Source: Hydrogenophilus thiooxidans (GTDB taxonomy: Bacteria; Pseudomonadota; Gammaproteobacteria; Burkholderiales; Rhodocyclaceae). From it: a DNA stretch of 64,000 bases. The notes below the pieces were generated by a model that saw only the letters and a list, made by a program, of their open reading frames with translations, searched no databases and was not told where the DNA came from. Made by a program: the position numbers and the translations under genes. Position 1 is the stretch's first letter. Each line of letters begins with the position of its first letter. Of this stretch, positions 8,917 through 17,944 are shown piece by piece. Location of the stretch: contig NZ_JAHLSY010000010.1 of assembly GCF_019049855.1 (NCBI RefSeq), positions 1 through 64,000 on the forward strand. Direction: 5' to 3'.

Positions 8917-9672
8917 CTAACCGCTACGTTGCGCCGCATCCGCGATCAACGCCTTCATTTCCCGAACTGCTTGTTCGAGCCCGACGAAGAGCGCTCGGCT
9001 GATGATCGCGTGACCGATGTGCAGTTCCGCAATGCCCGGCAGCGCCGCGATCGGCGCAACGTTGGCGTAGTTGAGCGCGTGCCCGGCGTTGAACTGCATC
9101 CCCGCGGCACGGATCGCTTCCCCGGCCTGGCGCACCGCCGCGATCGCCGCACGGGTTTCGGGATGGTCGGCACGGCGACCATACGCCCAAAAGGCGTGCG
9201 CGTACGGGCCGGTATGGACTTCGCACACCGTCGCGCCCACTTCGGCAGCGGCTTCGATCTGCTTCAGATCGGGATCGACGAAGAGGCTGACCCGAATCCC
9301 GGTTTCAGAAAGTTTCGCGACCACGGTTTTGAGCCGCGCTCGTTCTCGCACGACGTCGAGCCCCCCTTCGGTGGTGATCTCCTGCCGTCCTTCGGGAACG
9401 AGCGTCACCATTTCGGGCCGCAGCTGGCATGCGATCGCAACCATCTCATCGGTAGCCGCCATCTCCAAATTGAGGCGCACTTGCACCGATTCCCGCAACA
9501 GCCAGACGTCGCGATCCTGAATATGGCGACGGTCTTCGCGCAGATGAACCGTAATGATCTCTGCGCCAGCAAGCTGCGCCACGGTTGCAGCCCAGACGGG
9601 ATCGGGCTCATAGGTGCGGCGCGCTTGCCGAACGGTCGCCACATGGTCGATATTGACACCCAATTCGCACAT
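8917..9672 (-). CDS. pdxJ: Pyridoxine 5'-phosphate synthase
   Basis: TIM-barrel enzyme that condenses 1-deoxy-D-xylulose 5-phosphate with 3-amino-1-hydroxyacetone phosphate to give pyridoxine 5'-phosphate. It has 251 aa; family segments are [17 protein letters not shown] at the N-terminus, [16 protein letters not shown] at about 40-55, and [11 protein letters not shown] near 205. It starts 3 bp after the recO stop. Its substrate DXP is made by Dxs, encoded at 53759-55666. Confidence 0.97.
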   Translation of the reverse strand: MCELGVNIDHVATVRQARRTYEPDPVWAATVAQLAGAEIITVHLREDRRHIQDRDVWLLRESVQVRLNLEMAATDEMVAIACQLRPEMVTLVPEGRQEITTEGGLDVVRERARLKTVVAKLSETGIRVSLFVDPDLKQIEAAAEVGATVCEVHTGPYAHAFWAYGRRADHPETRAAIAAVRQAGEAIRAAGMQFNAGHALNYANVAPIAALPGIAELHIGHAIISRALFVGLEQAVREMKALIADAAQRSG

Positions 9673-9675
9673 CGT

Positions 9676-10326
9676 TCATCCCTTCCCGTTCGTAACCCAT
9701 TCTTTCATGAAGGCGCGGGTACGCAGCGGCCGCCCCTCCAGGCAATGGTCGATGAGCGCACGCAACCACGGCTTGACCTCGCGCGCGACGATCGGCGCCG
9801 ACCATGCGCCTTGCGCCACCGCTTGGTACGCTTCGGCCGATAGCGGCACCGCAACCGGTCCGGTCTCCGGCCATTGCGGGGCATGGCCGGTTGCCTGAAG
9901 CGACGCCCATTCGAACGCGCGCAATACCGGCGCGACCGGTTCGCCCGCGGCGAGCGCGCGCACTGCGGTTTCGTACGCGTCGAACCACTCCGGATGGGGG
10001 ACTTCACGCGGCGCAAGCCGCAGGATCAATTCGTTGAGATAATACCCGCACCAGAGCGCTTCGCCCGAAAGCAGCGGCATTCCGCCCAACCATTCGGCCC
10101 CGGTCAGGGTCAGCCGTTCGCCTTTCCCGGACCAGCGCAGATGGAGCGGTTGGAACGGCAGCAGCACCGAACGCAAAGCCGAGTGCGGCCGCTTCGCCCC
10201 TTTGGCCACCAACCACAGCCGCCCATGCGCTCGGGTCCAGGCATCGACCAAGAGGCTGGTTTCGCGCCACGGTTCCGCGTGGAGGAGAAACCCGCGATCG
10301 CTGCCGCCACGCCGCGTCTCATTCAT
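9676..10326 (-). CDS. recO: DNA repair protein RecO
   Basis: Mediator that loads RecA onto SSB-coated ssDNA with RecR. It has 216 aa with an N-terminal OB fold ([20 protein letters not shown], then [15 protein letters not shown]) and a helical C-terminal domain. It is a little shorter than E. coli RecO (about 240 aa), and no zinc-ribbon cysteines are visible. It lies between era and pdxJ, as in E. coli. Confidence 0.94.
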   Translation of the reverse strand: MNETRRGGSDRGFLLHAEPWRETSLLVDAWTRAHGRLWLVAKGAKRPHSALRSVLLPFQPLHLRWSGKGERLTLTGAEWLGGMPLLSGEALWCGYYLNELILRLAPREVPHPEWFDAYETAVRALAAGEPVAPVLRAFEWASLQATGHAPQWPETGPVAVPLSAEAYQAVAQGAWSAPIVAREVKPWLRALIDHCLEGRPLRTRAFMKEWVTNGKG

Positions 10327-10341
10327 TGCCTACGCTGCGGA

Positions 10342-11262
10342 TCATCCGTCGAGCCCGAGTTCGCGCAACGCGCGCGGATCGTCGGCCCAACCGCCACGGA
10401 CCTTGACCCAGACGTCGAGATAGACCGTGGCGTCAAGCAGCGCCTCCAATTCTTTGCGCGCTTCCGACGCGATCCGTTTGATCCGCTCCCCCCCTTCGCC
10501 GATCACGATCGGTTTGTGCGCGTCGCGCTCGACGATGATCTCGGCCCAGATCCGCCGCAGTCGCCCCTCCTCCTCGTAGCGGCGGATTTCGACCGCAGTG
10601 CCGTAGGGGAGCTCGTCGCCCAAGAACCGAAACACCTTTTCTCGTAGGTACTCCGCCGCGAGAAACCGCTCGCTGCGGTCGGTGATCGTATCCGGATCGA
10701 AGATCGGTTCCGATTCGGGCAGATAGCGCACAATCGTCTGGATCAGATCGTCGAGATTGCGTTTTTTTTCCGCGGAGATCGGGACGATTTCCGCGTAGGG
10801 AAAGTCGTTGGCGCGTTCGGCGATGAACGGCAAGAGGAGATCCTTGCGCGGCAAACGATCGACTTTGTTGATCACGAGAAAAACCGGAACCCCTTGCGGT
10901 AAGAGGCGCATCACTTTCTGATCGTCCGCGGTCCATTTTCCGGCTTCGATCACGAAGAGGACCAGATCAACATCGGCGAGGGCTTGGGTCACGACCCGGT
11001 TCATCGCTTGGTTGAGCAGCCGCTTGTGGCGGGTTTGGAACCCCGGGGTATCGACAAGTACGATCTGCCCGTCGTCGGTGGTGACAATGCCGTGGACGCG
11101 ATGGCGCGTCGTCTGCTGTTTTTTCGAGACGATACTCACCTTCGCGCCGACGAGCGCGTTCGTAAGTGTCGATTTGCCGACGTTCGGTCGCCCGACGACG
11201 GCGACGTACCCGGCGCGGAAAGACGGTTTTGTGCTATCGACTTGCGATTCGCTCGTGTGCAT
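10342..11262 (-). CDS. era: GTPase Era
   Basis: Essential GTPase that binds the 3' end of 16S rRNA and assists 30S assembly. It has 306 aa from MHTSESQVDST. G1 GRPNVGKST lies at about 24-32, G3 DTPGF near 74, G4 NKVD near 136, and the C-terminal KH domain contains VIGEGGERIKRIASEARKEL. The start codon overlaps the rnc stop by 1 nt (TGATG), so Era synthesis is coupled to RNase III as in E. coli. Confidence 0.98.
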   Translation of the reverse strand: MHTSESQVDSTKPSFRAGYVAVVGRPNVGKSTLTNALVGAKVSIVSKKQQTTRHRVHGIVTTDDGQIVLVDTPGFQTRHKRLLNQAMNRVVTQALADVDLVLFVIEAGKWTADDQKVMRLLPQGVPVFLVINKVDRLPRKDLLLPFIAERANDFPYAEIVPISAEKKRNLDDLIQTIVRYLPESEPIFDPDTITDRSERFLAAEYLREKVFRFLGDELPYGTAVEIRRYEEEGRLRRIWAEIIVERDAHKPIVIGEGGERIKRIASEARKELEALLDATVYLDVWVKVRGGWADDPRALRELGLDG

Positions 11263-11969
11263 CAGCCTCCCCCTTCGTTTGCTTGGCGCAACCCCGCAAG
11301 CAGAACGGAGGCTGCGGCTTGTTCCGCACGGCGGCGGCTCGCCCCTTCCCCTTCGGCAGTCGCGTTCAACGCTGCGCTCACCACCCGGACGCGAAAATGT
11401 TGCGCATGCGCAGGCCCTTTCGCTTCGATCAAATCGTAGCGCGGTGGCGGCAGGTGGCGCGCCTGCAACCACTCTTGCAAAGCGGTTTTCGGGTCTTTGA
11501 GGGTTGTCAGGTCGCCGATTCTGTCCAGTTCCGGGGCGAACCACGCTTCGACACAAGCCGCCGCGGTAGTAAAACCAGCGTCGAGAAAGAGCGCACCGAT
11601 GAGCGCCTCCAGCGCGTCGGAAAGGATCGACGGGCGGCGATGCCCGGCACCTCGACGCTCACCTTCGCCCAGAATCAACCAATCGGGAACGCCCAAGCGT
11701 TCCGCGAGCGCCGCCAACGTCTCTTGCCGCACCAACCGGGCACGGGCGCGGGAGAGGTCCCCTTCGCTCGCATTCGGGAAACGGCGGTAGAGGAGTGACG
11801 CCACCGCACACCCCAACACCGCGTCGCCCAAGAACTCCAACCGCTCGTTGTGCTGCTCTCCAGCAGAACGGTGCGTGAGCGCTTGGCGCACCAACGCGGG
11901 TTGCGTAAAGCGGTGCCCAAACAGCGATTCCACCTGCGACAAGATCGCTGCAAAACCGTTCGGATGCAT
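11262..11969 (-). CDS. rnc: Ribonuclease III
   Basis: Double-strand RNA endonuclease for rRNA processing and mRNA decay. It has 235 aa from MHPNGFAAIL. The signature NERLEFLGDAVLG is at about 40-52, with the catalytic acidic cluster completed by DALEALIGALFLDAG near 115-130. A dsRNA-binding domain covers about 155-230 (DPKTALQEWLQ). Starts and stops overlap neighbours on both sides as TGATG. Confidence 0.98.
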   Translation of the reverse strand: MHPNGFAAILSQVESLFGHRFTQPALVRQALTHRSAGEQHNERLEFLGDAVLGCAVASLLYRRFPNASEGDLSRARARLVRQETLAALAERLGVPDWLILGEGERRGAGHRRPSILSDALEALIGALFLDAGFTTAAACVEAWFAPELDRIGDLTTLKDPKTALQEWLQARHLPPPRYDLIEAKGPAHAQHFRVRVVSAALNATAEGEGASRRRAEQAAASVLLAGLRQANEGGG

Positions 11970-12340
11970 CAGGGTGCGCTGGCCTCGAAGGTAAAGAGGA
12001 GACTGACGTTCGCGACCAAGGGCAACACCTTCTCGTAGGCGACGCGGACGACGTACCCATGCTCCCCATCTTTGCGAATTTCTAGATCCCGCGCCGAGAC
12101 CGAGGTGATGTAGTCGGCTGCTGCGCGGCGGTCGAACGCTTGCCGAATCGCCTGCGGCTCTCCTTCGGCCGCGGCTGCAACCAGCGCCCGCTTGACCGCA
12201 GCGAATTCGGTGTAAAACGGAACGATGCGCATCGCTAGAATGATCGCTACGCCCGCAATCGCCCCCCAAAAGAGTACCGATAGGAGCGAAAAACCTCCAT
12301 TTGCCCGGATTTGCTGCGGCTTGCACCCCTTTCCACCCAT
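11969..12340 (-). CDS. DUF4845 membrane protein
   Basis: A 123-aa protein with one N-terminal transmembrane helix (about 16-37, GGFSLLSVLFWGAIAGVAI) and a predicted extracytoplasmic domain (about 38-123) of the DUF4845 type, including VKRALVAAAAEGEPQAIRQAF. This family is commonly found between lepB and rnc in betaproteobacteria and has no established function; the location suggests an envelope role. The start at 12340 is the first ATG after the lepB stop. A pilin-like prepilin motif was considered because of the GFSLL segment, but the family is better defined by context. Confidence 0.82.
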   Translation of the reverse strand: MGGKGCKPQQIRANGGFSLLSVLFWGAIAGVAIILAMRIVPFYTEFAAVKRALVAAAAEGEPQAIRQAFDRRAAADYITSVSARDLEIRKDGEHGYVVRVAYEKVLPLVANVSLLFTFEASAP

Positions 12341-12353
12341 CTTCGCCACCCCC

Positions 12354-13151
12354 TTACTCGAATCCGCCAATGCGCGACAGATCGTCGAAGTTGAACCAGA
12401 TCCAGAAGGCTTTCCCCACCAAATTTTCGTCTGGGACGAACCCCCAAACGCGCGAATCGCTGCTGCCGTCACGGTTGTCGCCCAGCACCAGATAGTGCCC
12501 CTCGGGAACGGAACAGCTGAATCCGCGGCGGTGGTAGGTACAGAGTTCACGATACGGGAAATCCATGCGGTGGGTCACATAGGGCGGCGCACTCTCGTCC
12601 CAGATGATCGCATGGGCGTGTTTCCCCAACTGCTCGCGCCACTGAATCCGGTACGCACGCCGATCGGGCATCACGTAGTCGGGCAAGCGCTCGAGCGGCA
12701 CGGTCACGCCGTTGATCCGCAACCGTTTGTCGATGTATTCGACGTAGTCGCCAGGCAACCCCACCACCCGCTTGATATAGTCGAGCGACGGATCGACCGG
12801 ATAGCGAAAGACCACGACGTCGCCGCGCTCGGGTTTTCCCAAATCGATCACTTTGGTCTTCACGACCGGCAAGCGAATGCCATAAGCGAATTTATTCACC
12901 AAAATGAAGTCGCCGGGCAACAGCGTGGGAATCATCGATCCCGACGGAATTTTGAACGGCTCGACCAGAAACGAGCGCAAGAGAAAAACCGCAGCGAACA
13001 CACCGAAAAAGCTTGCGCCGTATTCGACCCACCACGGGTCGGGCGCACCCGCAGGCCGCCGACGGCGCGCGAAGAAGCGGTCGAACCCCCAGAGGATTCC
13101 GGAAACGAGCGTCAAAAGAAAGAGGAAAAACTCGAAATCCACCGCCGTCAC
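12354..13151 (-). CDS. lepB: Signal peptidase I
   Basis: Inner-membrane Ser-Lys protease that removes Sec/Tat signal peptides. It has 265 aa with two N-terminal membrane segments (about 5-24 and 45-65). The catalytic serine lies in [10 protein letters not shown] (about 72-81) and the general-base lysine in [12 protein letters not shown] (about 131-142); box [12 protein letters not shown] is near 225. It starts with GTG overlapping the lepA stop by 4 nt. Confidence 0.98.
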   Translation of the reverse strand: MTAVDFEFFLFLLTLVSGILWGFDRFFARRRRPAGAPDPWWVEYGASFFGVFAAVFLLRSFLVEPFKIPSGSMIPTLLPGDFILVNKFAYGIRLPVVKTKVIDLGKPERGDVVVFRYPVDPSLDYIKRVVGLPGDYVEYIDKRLRINGVTVPLERLPDYVMPDRRAYRIQWREQLGKHAHAIIWDESAPPYVTHRMDFPYRELCTYHRRGFSCSVPEGHYLVLGDNRDGSSDSRVWGFVPDENLVGKAFWIWFNFDDLSRIGGFE

Positions 13152-14941
13152 CCTTCGTCGGTACGCAACACGGCAAGGAACGCCTCTTGCGGGATCTCGA
13201 CGCTACCCACCTGCTTCATCCGCTTTTTCCCCGCCTTCTGTTTCTCAAGGAGTTTCTTCTTGCGGGTGATGTCCCCCCCGTAACACTTCGCCAACACATT
13301 TTTACGCAGCGCCTTGATCGTTTCCCGGGCGATGATGTGCGAACCGATCGCCGCTTGAATCGGCACGTCGAACATCTGCCGCGGAATCAACTGCCGCAGT
13401 TTCACCACGAGCTCACGCCCCCGCTGCTGTGCCGAACTGCGATGGACGATCACCGACAACGCGTCGACCCGCTCGCCGTTCACCAAGATGTCCAATTTGA
13501 CGAGATCGGCGGCGCGGTAATCTTTGAATTCGTAGTCGAGCGACGCGTAACCGCGGGAGACCGATTTGAGCTTGTCGAAGAAGTCGAGCACCACCTCGTT
13601 GAGCGGCAGATCAAAACGCACCTCCACCTGCCGTCCGTGGTAACGCATGTCCTGTTGCACGCCACGCTTCTGATTGCAGAGCGTCAAGACCGGCCCCACG
13701 TAGTCCTGCGGCACGAAAATGGTCGCGGCGATGATCGGCTCGCGAATTGCTTCGATCTGCCCGGGATCGGGAAGCTTTGCCGGGTTTTCGACCCGCAACA
13801 CCTCCCCTTTCTTCGTGACCACCTCATAGACCACCGAGGGTGCGGTGGTGATGAGATCTTGGTCGAATTCGCGCTCGAGCCGCTCCTGGACGATCTCCAT
13901 GTGGAGCAGTCCCAGGAATCCGCAACGGAAACCAAAGCCGAGCGCCTGCGACGTCTCCGGTTCGAACTGCAGTGCCGCGTCGTTGAGCTTGAGCTTTTCG
14001 AGCGCCTCGCGCAACTGATCGTATTCACTCGATTCCACCGGGTAAAGTCCAGCGAACACCTGCGGCTTAATTTCACGAAAACCGGGCAACGGCTCCGCCG
14101 CCGGACGAGCGGCGAGCGTAACCGTATCGCCCACTTTGGCTTCGGAAAGGAGCTTGATGCCAGCGATCACGAACCCCACTTCACCGCACTCGAGCGATTC
14201 CCGCTCGACCCCTTTCGGCGTAAAAACCCCCACCTTGTCGATTTCGTGCTCGGCGCCTGTGGCCATCAAGCGGATCGTGTCGCCCCGCGCCAAACGGCCG
14301 TCGACGACGCGCACCAGCATCACCACGCCGACGTAATTGTCGAACCACGAGTCGATCACGAGCGCCCGGGTCGGCGCTTCCGGATTGCCCCGCGGCGGAG
14401 GCACGCGCGCGACCACCGCCTCCAGGATCGCTTCGATTCCGATCCCGTTTTTCGCGGACGCGGCGATCGCATCGGACGCCGGGATGCCGATCACCTCTTC
14501 GATCTCTTCTTTCACCCGTTCCGGCTCAGCCTGCGGCAAATCGATCTTGTTGAGCACCGGAACCACCTCGACGCCAAGATCGATCGCCAGGTAACAGTTC
14601 GCGACCGTCTGCGCTTCGACCCCCTGCGACGCATCGACGACCAACAGCGCCCCTTCGCACGCCGAAAGCGACCGGCTCACCTCGTAGGAAAAATCGACGT
14701 GCCCCGGAGTATCGATCAGGTTGAGCTCATAGACCTTGCCATCTTTGGCTCGGTACTGCAACGTAGCGGTTTGCGCCTTGATCGTAATGCCGCGTTCGCG
14801 CTCGATATCCATCGAATCGAGCACCCGATCCTGCATCTCGCGGTCTTGAAGCCCGCCGCAAAGTTGGATCAGGCGGTCTGCGAGCGTCGATTTCCCGTGG
14901 TCGATATGGGCGATGATCGAAAAGTTACGGATGTGGTCCAT
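13148..14941 (-). CDS. lepA: Elongation factor 4 (LepA)
   Basis: Ribosome-binding translational GTPase that back-translocates or aids 30S biogenesis. It has 597 aa from [19 protein letters not shown], with G1 [10 protein letters not shown]3 DTPGHVDF and G4 [10 protein letters not shown]. The LepA-specific C-terminal domain ends [14 protein letters not shown]. In-frame open sequence extends upstream but is not LepA-like, so the ATG at 14941 is preferred. It precedes lepB as in E. coli. Confidence 0.98.
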   Translation of the reverse strand: MDHIRNFSIIAHIDHGKSTLADRLIQLCGGLQDREMQDRVLDSMDIERERGITIKAQTATLQYRAKDGKVYELNLIDTPGHVDFSYEVSRSLSACEGALLVVDASQGVEAQTVANCYLAIDLGVEVVPVLNKIDLPQAEPERVKEEIEEVIGIPASDAIAASAKNGIGIEAILEAVVARVPPPRGNPEAPTRALVIDSWFDNYVGVVMLVRVVDGRLARGDTIRLMATGAEHEIDKVGVFTPKGVERESLECGEVGFVIAGIKLLSEAKVGDTVTLAARPAAEPLPGFREIKPQVFAGLYPVESSEYDQLREALEKLKLNDAALQFEPETSQALGFGFRCGFLGLLHMEIVQERLEREFDQDLITTAPSVVYEVVTKKGEVLRVENPAKLPDPGQIEAIREPIIAATIFVPQDYVGPVLTLCNQKRGVQQDMRYHGRQVEVRFDLPLNEVVLDFFDKLKSVSRGYASLDYEFKDYRAADLVKLDILVNGERVDALSVIVHRSSAQQRGRELVVKLRQLIPRQMFDVPIQAAIGSHIIARETIKALRKNVLAKCYGGDITRKKKLLEKQKAGKKRMKQVGSVEIPQEAFLAVLRTDEG

Positions 14942-15009
14942 GGTCACCAAAGAAAAAAGCCCCACAGGGGGATCCGCGAAAAGGGCTATTGTACCGAAAC
15001 CGCAACGGT

Positions 15010-15483
15010 TTAGCGTGCCACGATGCGCACGACCGGTCGAATGCGGCGCGCCGCTTGCCGCCAGACGAAGAGCATGGTACCGACGAGCAATGCAACCGCT
15101 CCCCCATCGGCGACGAAGGAAGAGAAGGGGGCAAGGAGCGCATGACCGACTGCGGCAAGCGCCACACCGATCACGAGCGGTTGCCCATAAACCCGCCACG
15201 CCGCGGCGAGCGGCGCCCCAGAAGCCGTGACGACCCAAACCGGTTGCCCGGCTTCCAATGGGGTTTCCCACTGTGCGCGGGGGAACCAAAACCGTTTCGT
15301 GCCCTGCCAATTGACGAGCGAAACCCCACCGCAACCCCCAGACTCATGACAGCGCCCACAGCCGCCACGCGGTTCGACGATCGTGATCCACGCCCCCGCC
15401 GCATCAACGGCTTCGACCACCGCCGCAACGCGATCCGATACGGTGCACGCGGCGTTAGGCGCGTGCACATTACTCATCGACAT
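15010..15483 (-). CDS. rseC: SoxR-reducing system / sigma-E regulator RseC family protein
   Basis: A 157-aa inner-membrane protein. A cytoplasmic N-terminal domain holds a cysteine cluster [14 protein letters not shown], likely metal- or Fe-S-binding. Two membrane helices follow (about 90-140, including [20 protein letters not shown]). RseC family members act in the RpoE operon and, with Rsx proteins, reduce SoxR. The ATG at 15483 has GGGA at suitable spacing; an ATG six nt later is an alternative. It overlaps the rseB 3' end by 14 nt. Confidence 0.9.
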   Translation of the reverse strand: MSMSNVHAPNAACTVSDRVAAVVEAVDAAGAWITIVEPRGGCGRCHESGGCGGVSLVNWQGTKRFWFPRAQWETPLEAGQPVWVVTASGAPLAAAWRVYGQPLVIGVALAAVGHALLAPFSSFVADGGAVALLVGTMLFVWRQAARRIRPVVRIVAR

Positions 15484-16474
15484 ACCGCATCCCGTCCAAT
15501 AAACGGTGGAGCGTCGCCGCCGGGACCTCACCGACGGCGGTCTGCAACCACCCGTTGCGGTTTCGCCGCACGATCAAGGTTGCGCCCCAACGCTGCGCAG
15601 AGCCACGTTCTGCAGACTCCGCGATCGCTGCGCCCGGACGCTCCGTTTCTGTTTCCGTGTCCCTCGCGTGCTGCGACGGCGCCTGTTCGACAAACAGGGA
15701 GACCGACGCGGCGCCGTCGCTAAGAGCCCATTGCCATACGCGGGAACCGGATGGCCCTTGCCGCCACCCTGAGGCGCGCAACGCAAACCCCGGCGGGAGA
15801 TCATCGAGACGCCACGGCATCGCGTCCGGGGCGACGGTATGGAGACGGAAATCGACCCTATCGCTCTGCCCCAAACTGCTCCACGCTTGGCGCACTTCGG
15901 TGAGATCGGCTTGGGCGTGCCGTTCGAATCGAACGAACGCAAACCGTTCGAGCGGGGTCATCGAGCCATCGAATATCGTTCGTTCCAGCGTCACCCCGGT
16001 AGCGGCGTCCAGCCACCAGCGCTGCGGGTAGCGCCAGGGATCCCGCGGCTGCATGAGCCAACCGTTTGCCGGGTGGCCTTGCCAGTTTTGCTCGGGAAGC
16101 GGGGTCACTTCGTACCACTGCGCCAATTCGCGGAGCGAACGGCTCAGGGCGGGAACGCTCTGATGGCGCACGTCCCAATCGGCTTCCAACACGACCTGTT
16201 CGGCAGCGAGTTCGGTGCGGCAGCGATTGCGCCAACACAACGTAACCCGCTCGTTCGGTCCTTCGACCGTCGTCCAATAATAGGCGCCCAGCGGCGTTTG
16301 CCCCGAATCGATCCGAACGACGACGGGCGTTTCGTCACGCACCCACACCGCGACCCCGGAGAAAGTGGTCGTCGGTACGGTTTGCGCTGCTTCGTTCGCC
16401 TCGCTAGCGCCCCCCCATGACGACGAAACGAAAACGAGGAGAAGACCCGCAAGCAGCCGCTGCGTGCGCCCCAT
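15470..16474 (-). CDS. rseB: Sigma-E regulatory protein RseB (MucB)
   Basis: Periplasmic sensor that binds RseA and protects it from proteolysis until lipoproteins or LPS intermediates displace it. It has 334 aa with a signal peptide (QRLLAGLLLVFVSSSWGGAS). An N-terminal LolA-like lipid-binding domain and a smaller C-terminal domain follow. The start at 16474 is preferred because GGGAGGAAAGGGGGCG precedes it; an ATG at 16495 overlapping the rseA stop would add seven residues. Confidence 0.9.
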   Translation of the reverse strand: MGRTQRLLAGLLLVFVSSSWGGASEANEAAQTVPTTTFSGVAVWVRDETPVVVRIDSGQTPLGAYYWTTVEGPNERVTLCWRNRCRTELAAEQVVLEADWDVRHQSVPALSRSLRELAQWYEVTPLPEQNWQGHPANGWLMQPRDPWRYPQRWWLDAATGVTLERTIFDGSMTPLERFAFVRFERHAQADLTEVRQAWSSLGQSDRVDFRLHTVAPDAMPWRLDDLPPGFALRASGWRQGPSGSRVWQWALSDGAASVSLFVEQAPSQHARDTETETERPGAAIAESAERGSAQRWGATLIVRRNRNGWLQTAVGEVPAATLHRLLDGMRYVDE

Positions 16475-16491
16475 CGCCCCCTTTCCTCCCC

Positions 16492-17154
16492 TCATCGGGC
16501 GTTCGTCGAAACGCGCGGCGGCGTGGCAAGGGCGCGCACAGTCACGCCGCCCATCGGCTGCGCCGGGTTGTGCGCCAACATGTAAAACGGGGCTGAAGTG
16601 AATCGTACCGGTTGTACCCCCGCGTCTGCTGCCACGACGACCGAACGCACGCCCATCGGCAGCGTCGGCAAGCGCCGCTGCCCGCCCATTGCCGCAGGGG
16701 CGAAAGCCACCGACTCGGCGCGAAGCGCCATTTCCCGTTCTGCAACGCGCACGCCCGCTTCACGGGGCGACTGCAACGCCAAAACGCCCGTTACCACCAC
16801 CGCAACGAGCGTGGCAGCCACCGCGCTCCAGCGCCACCACGCGTCGTTTGCTGCGGTAACGGGCGTCGTTCCGTCCCCTCCTGCAGCGTCTGCCAAGCGA
16901 GCCAGTTCCCTTTGCGGGGGTGCTTCGGAGCCGGGCTCTGCGATGCGCTGCAGCACCGCAGCGACGAAACCGTCCGACGGTGTTGCGAGCGGTTCGCCAC
17001 GCAGCGCTGCACCGATCAGCGCGTAGGTTCCCCAGGTGCTTCGTGTGTTGGGGTCGCGCAGGATCGCTTCGAGATCGAGATCCGTTGCCGGTTCCGCGTA
17101 CTCGTCGTCGAACCACGCGGAGAGCACTTCCTCGTTGCCATTCAACCGATCCAT
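16492..17154 (-). CDS. rseA: Anti-sigma-E factor RseA
   Basis: Single-pass inner-membrane anti-sigma factor that holds RpoE. It has 220 aa. The cytoplasmic N-terminal domain (1-80) shows the RseA_N pattern LSAWFDDEYAEPATDL and TWGTYALIGAALRGE. A transmembrane helix spans about 108-128, and a periplasmic domain follows for RseB and DegS recognition. It is encoded 39 bp after rpoE and precedes rseB with a 4-nt overlap, matching the MucA/RseA operon layout. Confidence 0.92.
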   Translation of the reverse strand: MDRLNGNEEVLSAWFDDEYAEPATDLDLEAILRDPNTRSTWGTYALIGAALRGEPLATPSDGFVAAVLQRIAEPGSEAPPQRELARLADAAGGDGTTPVTAANDAWWRWSAVAATLVAVVVTGVLALQSPREAGVRVAEREMALRAESVAFAPAAMGGQRRLPTLPMGVRSVVVAADAGVQPVRFTSAPFYMLAHNPAQPMGGVTVRALATPPRVSTNAR

Positions 17155-17193
17155 CTTCGCCTCGTCTGCCTTGTCGTTATCGCAATCCCCGAA

Positions 17194-17838
17194 CTACCAG
17201 CGTCGGTCGGGTGGGGTTTCCAGAAGGGGGCGCAATCGGCGAGCAATCGCTTCCCGCGCCCGGAAAATGCGGGAGCGCACCGTTCCGATCGGACACCCCA
17301 TCGCCTCCGCGATCGCTTCGTAACTCAACCCTTCGAGCTCCCGTAATTGGATTGCCGTGCGCAATTCCTCCGGGAGCTCGGCCATCGCTTCCTCCACCGT
17401 ACGCGCGATCTCCTGCGAAAGCAGCAACCGCTCCGGCGTATCGTCCGTTCCCTGTCCCTCCAAAAGATCGAACGACTCTCCCTCGTCGTTGTCCTGGGTC
17501 GTGCTTGTCGTCATCACCTCTCGTTTCGCGCTCACCAGATGGTTCTTCGCGGTATTGAGCGCAATTCGGTAGAGCCAGGTATAAAACGCGCTTTCGCCGC
17601 GAAACGCGTTGATGGCGCGGTACGCTTTGATGAATGTTTCCTGCGCCAGATCTTCCACCTCTGCGGGATCATGCACCAACCGCGCGATCAAGCGTTCCAC
17701 CCGGCGGCGGTATTTTTCCACCAGCAACCCAAACGCTGCCTGGTCGCCCGCCTGCACGCGCGCCACCAACGCTGCATCGGTGAGCGAACGGGGCGTTTCC
17801 TCCACGCCGCGATCCGTTTTCGAAGTGTTTGCCGCCAT
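17194..17838 (-). CDS. rpoE: RNA polymerase sigma-E factor
   Basis: ECF sigma factor for envelope stress. It has 214 aa from the ATG at 17838. Region 2 includes LVEKYRRRVERLIARLVHD and AEVEDLAQETFIKAYRAINA (about 40-75). Region 4 includes LPEELRTAIQLRELEGLSYE and GCPIGTVRSRIFRAREAI (about 150-205). No ribosome-binding site precedes the ATG; instead TATAAT sits six bases upstream, which may mean a leaderless mRNA. It is divergent from nadB, as in E. coli. Confidence 0.97.
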   Translation of the reverse strand: MAANTSKTDRGVEETPRSLTDAALVARVQAGDQAAFGLLVEKYRRRVERLIARLVHDPAEVEDLAQETFIKAYRAINAFRGESAFYTWLYRIALNTAKNHLVSAKREVMTTSTTQDNDEGESFDLLEGQGTDDTPERLLLSQEIARTVEEAMAELPEELRTAIQLRELEGLSYEAIAEAMGCPIGTVRSRIFRAREAIARRLRPLLETPPDRRW

Positions 17839-17844
17839 GCGCGC

Positions 17845-17850
17845 ATTATA
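17845..17850 (-). promoter_or_regulatory. TATAAT box six bases before the rpoE start
   Basis: A perfect minus-strand -10 hexamer lies 6 nt upstream of the rpoE ATG. The hexamer at 17-bp spacing (GTAGCA) is a poor -35. If used, transcription would begin at or near the start codon. Confidence 0.4.
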
Positions 17851-17871
17851 CGCGGCGCACCGTGCTCTGCT

Positions 17872-17899
17872 ACTGACCATCGATCGCGGGAAATGTTCC
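17872..17899 (-). promoter_or_regulatory. Possible sigma-E-type autoregulatory promoter of rpoE
   Basis: Minus-strand GGAACAT (17893-17899), resembling the sigma-E -35 GGAACTT, is followed after 15 bp by GTCAGT (17872-17877), a partial match to the GTCTAA-like -10. rpoE is autoregulated in many proteobacteria, so the location is sensible, but the -10 match is weak. Confidence 0.3.
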
Positions 17900-17944
17900 G
17901 GAATATGCTAGGATTGGCGCGCGCCATTCGGTAGGGGAAAGGCT

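Noticed and set aside
11969-12340. Type IV prepilin interpretation of the DUF4845 gene (GGFSLL motif)
   Set aside because: The Gly-Phe-Ser segment resembles a prepilin site, but the conserved Glu+5 is missing and the lepB-rnc context identifies DUF4845.
13013-15013. 666-aa open frame on the plus strand
   Set aside because: Antisense to lepA and lepB with no family pattern.
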